DNA of 25,169 nt from an uncultured Collinsella sp. (GCA_937997605.1 CALLFD010000412.1:1-25169); one strand, 5' to 3'. Positions 1 through 7,754 are shown, counted from the stretch's first letter. The notes: a model not told the origin generated them from the letters alone. Numbers and translations: made by a program.

Positions 1-150
1 GAGAGAACGCTCCCGCAAACTGCCTCTTGACAACTTATAGGAGCGTCGGTTTTACGAGCGACGAATTCGGTGTGCTCAGCTACCCCCAATCCAACGTAGT
101 AAACCGGCGTGGTTTTAAAATGGCACTTAATTACTGGCAGCATATAAAGT

Positions 151-180
151 AGTAATAATGCTCACTTGAACATTATTACT
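151..180. terminator. AT-rich inverted repeat at the end of the first gene
   Basis: AGTAATAATG (151-160) and CATTATTACT (171-180) are perfect 10-bp complements around a 10-nt loop. The right arm overlaps the TAA stop of the minus-strand gene ending at 176. The stem is AT-rich and no U-tract follows, so it is a weak or atypical terminator, or simply a 3'-end structure. No gene is seen in bases 1-150. Confidence 0.35.
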
Positions 181-1330
181 TACCAATACCAAGCCAATTG
201 CACAGAACGTTGGCTCGCAATCTGGTCTCAGCGCATCTCATCGCCTCGGTTTTTGGTTTGTAGCGCAACTCCAATCGCTCACACACACTGTGAATGATGG
301 CATCAAGCTGATCGTGATCATTGAGCATGTCATGGGTTACAAGAAATACGTCGTATCCCATGCTTTGTAATGCTGTCATTCGTGCGGCATCGTGGTCCAG
401 CACGGCGCCTGAACCATGGATAACCTCTCCCTGAAGTTCGATAATCACAGCTTTCATTATTATTGGGTTTACGATGACGATATCGCCGTAACAGATTTTC
501 TGACCTGCAATTTTTCGAGCTGAATTCGACAGCGGTGTTAAGTCGTTGACGTATATGTTTTTAAACTGCGCTCCGCCAGTACGCCTCGGAAGACTTAGCA
601 ACATGATTCCAGCAACTTCTGGCGGGGATGCCGCAATACCCATTACCTGCCGTGCGGCTTCGTAGAATTGTTTTCCCCACATCTCGCCCTTAACCTTCGC
701 TGCAAATCTGTGCAGTTCTTCTATTTCAATAAGAGGCTTTCTCATCCAGAGCGATGTGCCTTTTCCGTTTGCTTTATTTCCGGATCCGTCATTCTGCTGC
801 CCACTTTGATCATTCTCGCTGTCCTTCTGGCTCGCCCGAGCATAGACTCGCTTCCATGGGGCCTCGTCTTGTGTTTCGTCTAGTTCAAACAGACTTTCTG
901 TGGTGTACTGCTCTTCTTCTGATTTTGCCTGCTCAAGTGCCATGTCGACCGCGGGCGATGGTTTAAAAACCGAAAACCATCCGCAGAGCTCGTACATGGC
1001 CAGAACCAGGTCGCATGAAGAAACGCTTCGAGTCATGGTGAATAGCGTATGAAGAGGGTCTGTGACGCTAAAGCCCATGCCCGTGTCGATCGAGACCTTC
1101 TCTGTATAGGCGCTGTTCCATCGGATGGTCCGTCTTGTCTCGGAATGTAGGTTGCTTCGAGTTGATGCTGCTGTGATGACTGGGGTCTTGAGGACGTCGG
1201 TTACGAAAGGGGCTTGGGATAGAGCTCGCCAGCCTTCTTCGGAGTTGGGTAGGCGCGGGTAGAGGTCGCGCACCTGCGGTGGGCAGCGCCAGTAGCGGAA
1301 TGCGGTGTTTGCGCAGACGATTTCGTCCAT
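176..1330 (-). CDS. hypothetical protein with C-terminal DUF559/Vsr-like nuclease-fold region
   Basis: The 384-aa product starts at an ATG preceded at 4 nt by a strong GGGGAGG ribosome site, which favours this start over a longer reading of the frame. Residues about 298-335 (IIELQGEVIHGSG, then DHDAARMTALQSMGYDVF) have the order of a DUF559 or very-short-patch-repair PD-(D/E)XK fold: E, a conserved H, D..R, then a beta strand after a G. This is a resemblance, not a firm family call. The middle holds a low-complexity Ser/Asp/Gln/Gly/Asn linker (about residues 165-190) that splits it into two parts. The N-terminal half is unrecognised. Its 3' end sits at the window edge region with no co-directional partner close by; tRNA-Val lies upstream. 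It may be a standalone chromosomal gene of Coriobacteriia rather than a transferred one. Confidence 0.6.
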   Translation of the reverse strand: MDEIVCANTAFRYWRCPPQVRDLYPRLPNSEEGWRALSQAPFVTDVLKTPVITAASTRSNLHSETRRTIRWNSAYTEKVSIDTGMGFSVTDPLHTLFTMTRSVSSCDLVLAMYELCGWFSVFKPSPAVDMALEQAKSEEEQYTTESLFELDETQDEAPWKRVYARASQKDSENDQSGQQNDGSGNKANGKGTSLWMRKPLIEIEELHRFAAKVKGEMWGKQFYEAARQVMGIAASPPEVAGIMLLSLPRRTGGAQFKNIYVNDLTPLSNSARKIAGQKICYGDIVIVNPIIMKAVIIELQGEVIHGSGAVLDHDAARMTALQSMGYDVFLVTHDMLNDHDQLDAIIHSVCERLELRYKPKTEAMRCAETRLRANVLCNWLGIGK

Positions 1331-1665
1331 GTGGCCTCCCCTGGTTTCGACCGTAGGCCGTGCGGATTGCGGGCATGGCCGATTATCTACCGGGGCATCA
1401 TGCGGGTAAGTACGGGAAGCAAACCAAATGCTGACAAAAGCATGCCGAGTTCCGCCGAAAAACCGTCGTGTGATAGAAAACCGCTGGAAGGAGCTTTGGG
1501 CATGTGGTCCCTGTCTCCACATTTGCGCGCGGATCACATGGGGAATTCAATGAAAATACGCATGCGTTTTATACAAAACATGCAATGGCGTCAGCAAAAA
1601 GGGTGCGAAAAAAATGACGCCTTATACGACTACGATTCGTTTTGGAGTCACCCTTGGTGTCAAAG

Positions 1666-1698
1666 AAGAAAAAGGTCAGAGGTTTAACACCTCTGACC
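1666..1698 (-). terminator. Rho-independent terminator of tRNA-Val
   Basis: GGTCAGAGG (1674-1682) pairs perfectly with CCTCTGACC (1690-1698) around a 7-nt loop. Read on the minus strand the stem is followed by TTTTTCTTCTTTG, a good U-tract. It lies 11 nt past the tRNA CCA end. Confidence 0.85.
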
Positions 1699-1709
1699 TA
1701 TGCTTTAGA

Positions 1710-1784
1710 TGGTGGGCGATACAAGATTCGAACTTGTGACCCCATCCGTGTGAAGGATATGCTCTACCCCTGAGCCAATCGCCC
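1710..1784 (-). tRNA. tRNA-Val (anticodon CAC), CCA encoded
   Basis: The minus strand gives a 75-nt cloverleaf. The acceptor stem GGGCGAT pairs with ATCGCCC, followed by discriminator A and an encoded CCA. The D-arm is GCTCAGGGGTAGAGC. The anticodon loop TTCACAC places U33 before CAC and A37 after it. The T-arm contains GTTCGAATC. CAC decodes GUG, hence valine. A promoter lies upstream and a terminator downstream, so it is a single-gene unit. Confidence 0.95.
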
Positions 1785-1804
1785 GTCGCCTTTCGGCAAA
1801 AGAG

Positions 1805-1834
1805 ATACTAACATAGCCGTGCGTGGTTTACCAA
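1805..1834 (-). promoter_or_regulatory. sigma70-type promoter of tRNA-Val
   Basis: On the minus strand TTGGTA (1829-1834) and TAGTAT (1805-1810) are separated by 18 nt, about 20 nt before the mature tRNA 5' end. The -35 matches at four of six positions and the -10 at five of six. Confidence 0.6.
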
Positions 1835-1922
1835 GAACTTTTTGCCCTCGATTGTAAATTCGTGGGCGCAAACCGCGCCACCGCAATCAGGGTGGACGAC
1901 AAACCAGCAGGTAGACCGACCT

Positions 1923-2711
1923 TTATCGCTTGATCCACGAGGTCTCTGGGCGGCAGATAAGTCGTGCGTTGTTGTAGGCCATGTCGAGCGTGAGGCAGGT
2001 GCGCGCTGCGTAGAAACCGTCCTCGCGTTGGATGGTCAGCGCCAGCTCGGGCTTGTCGCCAGTTAGGCACAGCGGTAGAAGCAGCTGAATTCGGCCGCCG
2101 TAGAACTGCGGCACCGCGAGCGTATAGTTGGCGGCGGCGCGGCGGGCGGCCTCGACGACAGCTCCCTCAAAGGCGCGGCGCAGCAGCAGCGAGTTGCCCT
2201 CCCCCATCAGGCTGGCGGGAATGCGCGTCAGGTTCTCCTCGTCGCCCAGAATGTGGTCGATGTTGGAGCGGATGGGCAGGCGGTAGTCAAAGACAAGCTC
2301 GGAGGGGTCCTCGGCAAAGCGCACGCGGCATGGCAGGTACTCAAACGAGACCAGCATGGGGTCGCTCTCCTTAAAGAAGCCCTTCAAAAACCAGCGCTTG
2401 CGCGCGTCGGGCTTGGTGTTGGGCTCAAACAGGCCGTAGATGGTCTCGTAGCGGCGCGTGTAAAGGCCGGTGTTGAATAGGCATCGGTCGTCGTCGAACA
2501 CCAGCGGTAAGTTGGACGGGGCGGTCTGGTCCGCGTCACGCTCGGTTAAGAACACCGCGCGGCTAAACGAAAACGACAGGTAGTTTTTGAGGATGCGGTT
2601 GCCGGGACCCCAGTCCTCGGGGTCGGCGAGGTCGGCCAAGCGCTCGTAACAGGGCTCGGGGCAAAACGCGAAGTCGTACACATTGCTGCACAGGGTGCCG
2701 GGGATTTCCAT
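1923..2711 (-). CDS. DUF3825 domain protein
   Basis: The 262-aa product carries hallmarks of the DUF3825 family. Near the N-terminus are NVYDFAFCPEP and an ILKNYLSFSFSRAVF stretch. Near the C-terminus are GGRIQLLLPLCL and then LDMAYNNARLICRPE, the usual family ending. DUF3825 occurs alone or behind OST-HTH/NYN-type domains, and its biochemical role is not established; here it is the whole protein. No good ribosome site precedes the ATG. The frame is open upstream to a TAG near 2757, so translation could begin at a non-ATG codon or the N-terminus could have been cut. Neither neighbour is functionally linked. Confidence 0.75.
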   Translation of the reverse strand: MEIPGTLCSNVYDFAFCPEPCYERLADLADPEDWGPGNRILKNYLSFSFSRAVFLTERDADQTAPSNLPLVFDDDRCLFNTGLYTRRYETIYGLFEPNTKPDARKRWFLKGFFKESDPMLVSFEYLPCRVRFAEDPSELVFDYRLPIRSNIDHILGDEENLTRIPASLMGEGNSLLLRRAFEGAVVEAARRAAANYTLAVPQFYGGRIQLLLPLCLTGDKPELALTIQREDGFYAARTCLTLDMAYNNARLICRPETSWIKR

Positions 2712-3002
2712 GTGGTGTCCAATCCATTCAATAACTGGCGTGCGGATGGTTTGATTCTATACGGGTGACGGGTCGCCCGCGCCCACAATGCAACCGCGGC
2801 GCAACTCTTCGGCGAGTCCACTGGTCGTGCGGCTTCCGGAAACGAGGTCCTGGATCCAAGCGTAGTACTGGTTTCGTTAGAGCGATACCCGTTATCAGGC
2901 GCGTTCGACCGCCACCTTTGCTCCTGGCTCTCCGGCAGAGTAGATATCTCTTGGTATTAGAGGCGCCTCCAATCAATGCGATTGAAAGCGCCTTCTCCGC
3001 GA

Positions 3003-3042
3003 GCATTGTTTTGATTGCGTTGGTCGTGCTCTGCGACCAAGG
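3003..3042. repeat. TTGGTCG hairpin repeat, copy R1
   Basis: TTTTGATTGCG is followed by TTGGTCG-TGCTCTG-CGACCAA, a 7-bp stem with a 7-nt loop. The CTTCTC context also recurs in the other copies. Confidence 0.6.
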
Positions 3043-3047
3043 TCTTC

Positions 3048-3101
3048 TCGGCAGGCTTTCTTTTGATTCCGTTGGTCGCGCCTTACGACCAAAATCAAAG
3101 T
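3048..3101. repeat. TTGGTCG hairpin repeat, copy R2
   Basis: CTTTCTTTTGATTCCG is followed by TTGGTCG-CGCCTTA-CGACCAA and AATCAAAG. The flanking TTTGATT and AATCAAA arms lengthen the hairpin beyond the core. It resembles R3 over about 50 nt including the TCTTCTC...GGCTTTC lead-in, so the unit is larger than the stem-loop. Confidence 0.65.
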
Positions 3102-3223
3102 CAAGCATACAAATGAATGGGAAGAGCTGCAAGGCAAACCCAGAAGTCACACGGTCGCGCTCGTCGGCTCTCGGGCTATGCCAGAAGGCTGGATAGTACC
3201 GCTATCCGTCGAAGGACAAAAAT

Positions 3224-3243
3224 GGCGAGGTACGTACCTCGCC
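3224..3243. repeat. perfect 20-bp palindrome
   Basis: GGCGAGGTAC is followed directly by its reverse complement GTACCTCGCC with no spacer. It lies 47 bp past the stop of the minus-strand RelB-like gene. It could be a protein-binding operator or a recombination scar; no T-run makes it a terminator. Confidence 0.55.
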
Positions 3244-3289
3244 GATCTGGCACCTCCAAGACGGCCGTCTCTTTGGTGATTGAGTTTTC

Positions 3290-3478
3290 TCACATTTCAG
3301 GGGCATTTAGAGCTGCATTGATAAGGTCGGCGGAGTTGTCGAAACGACCTAGTTCTCCACTGGCAAAGAACGCATCCCCTTCGCGGATGGCCTCTAGGCT
3401 TTCGGCGTTAGGTTCTTTGGGAGGACAGGGCTGTAGGGTTGTATCCGTAAGCTCATCGTTTCGTTTATGTTGAGACAT
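3290..3478 (-). CDS. small RelB/DinJ-like antitoxin, no toxin partner
   Basis: The 62-aa acidic product ends with NAESLEAIREGDAFFASG and then a GRFDNSADLINAAL tail. This matches the C-terminal toxin-binding part seen in RelB/DinJ antitoxins and their relatives. The N-terminal ribbon-helix-helix region is not evident, so it is either divergent or truncated. Its ATG overlaps the end of the nucleotidyltransferase pseudogene by 14 nt, implying one transcript. A toxin would be expected immediately downstream (below 3290), but only repeats and palindromes are there. It is probably an orphan or dying antitoxin. Confidence 0.5.
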   Translation of the reverse strand: MSQHKRNDELTDTTLQPCPPKEPNAESLEAIREGDAFFASGELGRFDNSADLINAALNAPEM

Positions 3479-3764
3479 AAAGGCGTATCTCTTCCTGCTT
3501 GATGCTTTTGCGGAATGCTGGGCGCATGTGCTCTGGTGGGTTGGTGACGATTTCAACCTTTCGCCCAAGTTCCCTCTCGAGCTCATGGGAGAGTTCGTAA
3601 AGCGTGCCGAACGTCATGGCGTTGCCGCAGACTAGGCGCAAGTCAATATCGCTATTGGGCGTTTGCTCGCCTCGGGCAAACGAGCCAAATTAATATGCTT
3701 CGCTGACGTCGTATTGAGCAAGCACGCGGGAGGCGGCGGTGGATATGTCGGTAGGCGTAATCAT
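3465..3764 (-). pseudogene. MNT-type nucleotidyltransferase, broken by in-frame TAA
   Basis: The frame from ATG 3764 encodes 99 codons of a minimal nucleotidyltransferase. After 24 codons (ending SEAY) comes TAA (3692-3690), then FGSFARG, TPNSDIDLRLV and a C-terminal helix region ending IRLYVST. GSFARG and DIDL are the catalytic GS and DxD motifs of the MNT family, whose members act as antitoxins that AMPylate HEPN toxins. The stop falls exactly where the family has a hydrophobic strand residue before the GS motif, so a single base change explains it. The HEPN toxin normally encoded next to such genes is absent. No internal start restores a complete domain. Confidence 0.8.
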
Positions 3765-3791
3765 GGGTTATTTGCCGTTCAACAGTAGACG

Positions 3792-4172
3792 TCAGGGGGC
3801 CAGCGCCGAAACCGCCGGTCCGGCTTTTTGCCGTTCTGCAAGCTCGAAGATAAATGGGGCGTTTGATCTAACGAACTCGGTCAAAAAATCCAGATCGTCA
3901 ATAGAAAATCCTTCGACATTGAACCAATTAACCGCAGGCAAGAAGCATTCTGCATGGTCAAAGCCAAGGTCAACCGGACGCTCGACGGCTACGCGAACGG
4001 TCCCGTCATCTCTTGTCTCTGAGTAGGCAAACTGAGTGCCGTCATCAAGCTGAACATAGCTCCAAAACACGTCTACCTCCTTAGTGTTTATATCCGAGTA
4101 TAAAGAGCAGACTAGATGGTTTGGATGTTCTTTGTAGAACGAGTTTGTCAAAAAGACATTTTTAGAATTCAT
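3792..4172 (-). CDS. small acidic hypothetical protein
   Basis: The 126-aa product starts at ATG 4172, which has GGAGAG 5 nt upstream; a 17-residue longer reading lacks such a site. It is acidic, with no membrane segment or recognised motif. Visible text includes EVDVFWSYVQLDDGTQFAYS and a D/F-rich second half (EGFSIDDLDFLTEF), suggesting a compact soluble alpha/beta protein. It lies between two TTGGTCG hairpin repeats. I cannot assign a family; an immunity-like or antitoxin-like role is only a guess from size and context. Confidence 0.55.
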   Translation of the reverse strand: MNSKNVFLTNSFYKEHPNHLVCSLYSDINTKEVDVFWSYVQLDDGTQFAYSETRDDGTVRVAVERPVDLGFDHAECFLPAVNWFNVEGFSIDDLDFLTEFVRSNAPFIFELAERQKAGPAVSALAP

Positions 4173-4215
4173 GCAGACTCTCCGAAAAAGAAAATGCCTC
4201 CAACCCAAAGAGATT

Positions 4216-4270
4216 GAAGACATCTTCTCAGTGGGCTTTCTTTTGATTTCGTTGGTCGCGCCCTACGACC
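4216..4270. repeat. TTGGTCG hairpin repeat, copy R3
   Basis: TCTTCTC...GGGCTTTCTTTTGATTTCG is followed by TTGGTCG-CGCCCTA-CGACCAA. It is a direct copy of R2 about 1.17 kb away and sits just upstream of the start of the 3792-4172 gene. Confidence 0.65.
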
Positions 4271-4377
4271 AATTTCTGATTTAAGTATGCCCAAGTAATG
4301 AAGGAAATGAGTGAGGTATCGAAAATGAATTTGGCAGAATTAGGCAGAGTCAAATAACGAATGCCTCGTGTTATTTC

Positions 4378-5328
4378 TTACCCTTCGTTCGGAAGCAGAA
4401 GCTTGGTATATATCTGGAAGACAGTAAGAAGAAATAGGTCTTCCATGGTCTCGATTCTCTCGCCATCGAAACCGCCGGGGCACCCGTAGTCCTTATCGTT
4501 GGCCTCGTCACCAGAGCCGTAGGTCGCCGCGTAGAATGCAATGGTCGACGCGAATCGGCAGGCCTCAATCTCGGAGCTCGATTCGAATTGATATTCATTT
4601 TTTAGATAGGAAATGGGGGCGAAGGAAGCATCCCTCGATTCGAAGGCCTCGGAAAGTACCTTACGGATAAGGTAATCGTACCCCGGGGTACAGCTATCAG
4701 GGGGCAGGAAGGAAGAGTCCAAGCACTCAGGAAGAAGGCCAACCCGAGGTGCTGGCAGTCTCTCCCCCGCATACCTTTCCAGACTGCGAAGCACGTATTT
4801 CCCATCATCATAAAGAACAGGTTCATCTTCTGGAAAGCGGTCACGGAGGGCGGCTTCGACTGCGGCGATGCAACGGACGAACAGGTCGTCCTCTCCCCTG
4901 ACCCGCAAGTCAAGATTGCAGTATTTAAGAATCAGATTCTGCACCTCCGGCACAAGGCAGCAGAATTCCCAATACATCTTACGTGAATAATGGAAAAGAT
5001 CATTGTGCATGGCGGCAACGGCGCATAGCGGAATCAGGCCTCTGTCGGCGTAATGCTTCGAGATGAATTCAATCGCTCGTGCCTTATTCCCTTCGGCGTG
5101 CCTACGCTCATCCCTCTCGTCCTGACGACGCTCGAATTCCTCCATGCGCTTGCTCTGGCAATACTGTACAACGGCGACGGCAAACGCCAATGCTAAAGAG
5201 ATAACCGAGCATATTAATTCAGCCAACGTGTTCCTCTCCACAAGAAGTCTTCTACAAAATCCAGTAATCTCACGACTCCACTTATTGAGCAATTCTACGC
5301 ATAAGACACTTGCTTTTATCAGAGCCAT
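4378..5328 (-). CDS. single-pass membrane protein of unknown function
   Basis: The 316-aa product (from ATG 5328) has one hydrophobic helix at about residues 36-56 (LICSVISLALAFAVAVV). A charged, coiled-coil-like stretch follows (SKRMEEFERRQDERDERR) and then a mostly helical, Cys-containing soluble domain to the end. No ribosome site precedes ATG 5328. A TTG at 5226 (residue 35) has GGAGAGG 6 nt upstream and would give a 282-aa protein starting right before the membrane helix; I consider that start at least as likely. An N-terminal TM, short coiled coil and cytoplasmic domain is a layout used by many defence effectors, but no family motif was recognised. It is divergent from the 5524 gene. 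Confidence 0.6.
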   Translation of the reverse strand: MALIKASVLCVELLNKWSREITGFCRRLLVERNTLAELICSVISLALAFAVAVVQYCQSKRMEEFERRQDERDERRHAEGNKARAIEFISKHYADRGLIPLCAVAAMHNDLFHYSRKMYWEFCCLVPEVQNLILKYCNLDLRVRGEDDLFVRCIAAVEAALRDRFPEDEPVLYDDGKYVLRSLERYAGERLPAPRVGLLPECLDSSFLPPDSCTPGYDYLIRKVLSEAFESRDASFAPISYLKNEYQFESSSEIEACRFASTIAFYAATYGSGDEANDKDYGCPGGFDGERIETMEDLFLLTVFQIYTKLLLPNEG

Positions 5329-5334
5329 TTCATT

Positions 5335-5505
5335 ATGAGCTTGTACGACTCTAGCGGAATAATTGGTGAGCTTATGGGGCTGGTTAGATCAAGCCATCTT
5401 TCGTCGACGAATCGGCGTCATCTGACAATGCATGAGGAGAACGTTGATAGATATACACCATCGTTTAAGCTCACTGGATTAGTTCTTGATAAGAGCGAAG
5501 AATAG
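5335..5505 (+). CDS. possible 56-aa small ORF
   Basis: ATG 5335 opens a 57-codon frame ending TAG, 18 nt before the start of the next gene. The peptide (MSLYDSSGIIGELMGLVRSS and onward) has ordinary composition. It lacks an obvious ribosome site and begins 6 nt from the divergent ATG at 5328. It could be a leader peptide or the residue of an upstream gene. It is reported because its position matches an operon first gene. Confidence 0.25.
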   Translation: MSLYDSSGIIGELMGLVRSSHLSSTNRRHLTMHEENVDRYTPSFKLTGLVLDKSEE

Positions 5506-5523
5506 CAGCAAGGAGATGATTGT

Positions 5524-6192
5524 ATGGTTCGGCGAATCTCTAAATCGGAAATTGGCGGCGCACTTGAGCAGTGGCATGTCGGGTCATTAATCAAATTTGT
5601 TACGCAGAGAGTTTACGCGGAACAACTTATCCAGGGAATCCCCTACCTGCAGGCGATTGATGAATTTAGATCAAAAGAGGCGGGAGATGGAAGGTCTGAT
5701 GCCTACGAGGGTCTCCTTACAAGTTTTATGTCTGTTGGTTCAAGTTGTGCAATTTACTGCATGACGGCACTTGAAGATTCGAATTATCAATTCTTCCTAC
5801 AGAGTAAGGATGGGCGGCGCATTAAAGACGAATTTTCAAATAGAGGCGCTGCAGTTTTGATTAAGGATCCTGTCGAGTTTTTGCTTCGATTTCAGGAAGC
5901 GGAACCTGAAGGTATCAATTTTGGACTGGTTTCTTATGACGGAGACATATTTGACCCCAAGGTGGCGTTATCCAACTTTAAGCAGGCAGCCAGTGAAGTT
6001 CCTTTCCACAAGAATCGTGCATATGAATATCAACATGAGTTTCGAATCGTCACTGGCCACGACTGCGATATCGAATTTAAACAGGAGGACAGGGACGGTG
6101 TAACACACAACGTGTTCAACGGTTACATTCCCTATCAGGGTTTGAGACTTGGCTCCCTTGATGACATTGCTGAATTGCTTACCTTTCAGTGA
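5524..6192 (+). CDS. DUF2971-like hypothetical protein
   Basis: The 222-aa product starts at ATG 5524 behind AAGGAGATG. The order of features resembles the DUF2971-like group: a start of the type FVTQRVYAEQLIQGIPYLQ, then an acidic GRSDAYEGLL, then SSCAIYCMTA, and near the C-terminus YEYQHEFRIVTG, the usual Q-E-(W/F)-R-(I/V) signature. Members of that group occur near phage and defence genes and their activity is not established. A downstream gene follows after 68 bp in the same direction, so the two are probably cotranscribed. Codon use is AT-richer than in the wall-protein genes, consistent with transfer. Confidence 0.55.
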   Translation: MVRRISKSEIGGALEQWHVGSLIKFVTQRVYAEQLIQGIPYLQAIDEFRSKEAGDGRSDAYEGLLTSFMSVGSSCAIYCMTALEDSNYQFFLQSKDGRRIKDEFSNRGAAVLIKDPVEFLLRFQEAEPEGINFGLVSYDGDIFDPKVALSNFKQAASEVPFHKNRAYEYQHEFRIVTGHDCDIEFKQEDRDGVTHNVFNGYIPYQGLRLGSLDDIAELLTFQ

Positions 6193-6260
6193 ACGTCTAT
6201 CGACAACGTTAAAAGGCGCGAGTTGAATTATGTATAACTTCGAAGGGCGGAGGATCCGGC

Positions 6261-7415
6261 ATGAGCAAGAATAAAAGCGACCAGAACGCGCATGAAGAGC
6301 AAGTGTTCAATGATGTTCTTAGGCTATCGATGGCCACGGGTGGTTACAAGAAGAAAGCTGCCTTGAAGGTGAGTGGATCTATTAACGCAAGCAGCGAGTG
6401 CCCTGATATTGTTATTACCCGCGAAAATGGATCCATTGTTGGTTTGGAACATTTTAGAATCGACCATAACATCAAACATGGTCGAAACGCTCAATCAAAA
6501 TCTGCTGAGTTCACATCTGTGATGAAAGCTGAGCGCGAAAAGCTAATGCCAAGGCTTAAGGCTGACGATGTTTCGCTGGAGGAATTGGCGGGCATCTTCG
6601 CAAACTATGTCTCGTTGGCAAAATACCATCAAAGCTGTGCATGTTGCGATGATTTGTCGCGCTCTCTAGATGCCCGATTGTTTGGTGGAAAAACAGGCCA
6701 TGCTAGCAAATTACCTAAATACCGCAATCACCTTACTGAACTTAGCGGTGATGATGGCCGCATTGAATTGGGTTATCTAATTGAAATTCATTCAGATTTT
6801 CAGGGATTATTCATGCACGATGGAACAAGAGTAGCCCGCCTCGTCAGTGGGCAATGCCCACTTTATGCGGAAATTTACGATCTTCTTTTCAAGTCATCTT
6901 GCGAGGTCGATTGGATCCTAATAGGTTTTTACCCATGCCTGACTGACCAGATCGTGAATGCCGCCATCATAGATTGCCGTAACAATATGTTTAAGGAGAG
7001 CTGCCGCAGGCAGCGTCTTAAAAGAGCGGAATATTTAGGTCTAGGTAAAACAGAACCCTTTCTTAAGCAAAGCAGAGTTGGAGAAACAGAAATTGAGCTT
7101 TGCGGAGATAAGGTAAATATCAAAATCGAAAACCCCGCTGAAGGGATTTCCCCTGATCTCCTATTTTGCACTGCGATAAATGATGCTGCTAGAGCATTAA
7201 ATCTTGATAGAAGCGGCGAATCGTATACAACAACTATTTCTGTTCAACTGATTTACGAACTCGTGCGGATGAGGAGTAAGAAGATACGAGGCATCGTAAC
7301 ACTCTATGACGTTATGCGGCTGCTTGCAGAGATTGAGCCAGCTATGTTAAAAGAGGAAATTGAGAGTTTTAGTGAACGGTATAACATTTCCGAAACACCA
7401 GACTTTTGCTTATAG
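6261..7415 (+). CDS. unknown protein with a possible nuclease-like N-terminus
   Basis: The 384-aa product starts at ATG 6261 with GGAGG 7 nt upstream. Residues 46-66 contain ECPDIVI, then SIVGLEHFRIDH. A P-D, seven or more residues, then hydrophobic-x-E-H order is compatible with a PD-(D/E)XK-type core, but no clear K is seen, so this is only suggestive. A cysteine cluster (CACCDD, about residues 116-121) might bind metal. The rest is a mix of predicted helices and strands with a helical end. There are no membrane segments. It follows the DUF2971-like gene in the same direction and could be its functional partner. Confidence 0.5.
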   Translation: MSKNKSDQNAHEEQVFNDVLRLSMATGGYKKKAALKVSGSINASSECPDIVITRENGSIVGLEHFRIDHNIKHGRNAQSKSAEFTSVMKAEREKLMPRLKADDVSLEELAGIFANYVSLAKYHQSCACCDDLSRSLDARLFGGKTGHASKLPKYRNHLTELSGDDGRIELGYLIEIHSDFQGLFMHDGTRVARLVSGQCPLYAEIYDLLFKSSCEVDWILIGFYPCLTDQIVNAAIIDCRNNMFKESCRRQRLKRAEYLGLGKTEPFLKQSRVGETEIELCGDKVNIKIENPAEGISPDLLFCTAINDAARALNLDRSGESYTTTISVQLIYELVRMRSKKIRGIVTLYDVMRLLAEIEPAMLKEEIESFSERYNISETPDFCL

Positions 7416-7754
7416 ACAATCCGGGATGTCACTAAAAAGCCAGCTCATACAGCTCACCAATGAGTTCGGTTTAGTATTTGCCCGCTTTGGCACCGCCGAA
7501 TATTGCGAAGCAACTCTGATGGTTTTTCGCTTGGGCACCAAGGTCGACAAAGACCCCGGTGCCCCTTCGTTGCCTTCAGTCCAAACTGCGACATTATTGA
7601 ATGCTTGTATCATTCATGTGGACCTGGGTCGCATGTCACGATTCAGCCCATGGTCGCGTCCGTATGGCCCCGCCTTCGATTATTGGGTGCCAATAAACAA
7701 ACAAGCATATAGTTATACCTTGTGGATGTCCCTTTCTTCTAAATGGCAGCTATC
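7416..7754. other. intergenic stretch without a supported gene
   Basis: Both strands stay open for 60-100 codons here, but no ribosome site, family motif or strong hairpin supports a gene. The stretch separates the convergent 6261 gene and the first LPxTA wall-protein gene. I see no clear terminator. Confidence 0.4.

Larger units (their letters stand above)
2712..3289. other. gene-poor stretch with hairpin repeats and palindromes
   Basis: No supported gene is visible. Open frames on both strands lack ribosome sites and family motifs. The stretch holds two copies of the TTGGTCG hairpin (R1, R2), a perfect 20-bp palindrome at 3224-3243 and a 12-bp palindrome AGACGGCCGTCT at 3259-3270. A short plus-strand frame from about 3091 to the TGA after ...PSLW reads like protein (KPRSHTVALVGSR, then PEGWIVPLSVEG). 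It may be the eroded end of a lost gene, but I cannot assign it. Confidence 0.4.

Noticed and set aside
2765..3196. 143-residue plus-strand frame
   Set aside because: It runs through the hairpin repeats, has no ribosome site and shows no protein-like pattern.
2988..4270. CRISPR array
   Set aside because: Only three imperfect hairpin units with irregular spacing and no spacers of even length; no cas genes in the window.
7410..7613. 67-residue minus-strand frame between the 6261 gene and the wall protein
   Set aside because: The opposite strand is equally open, and neither has a ribosome site or a family motif I can name.
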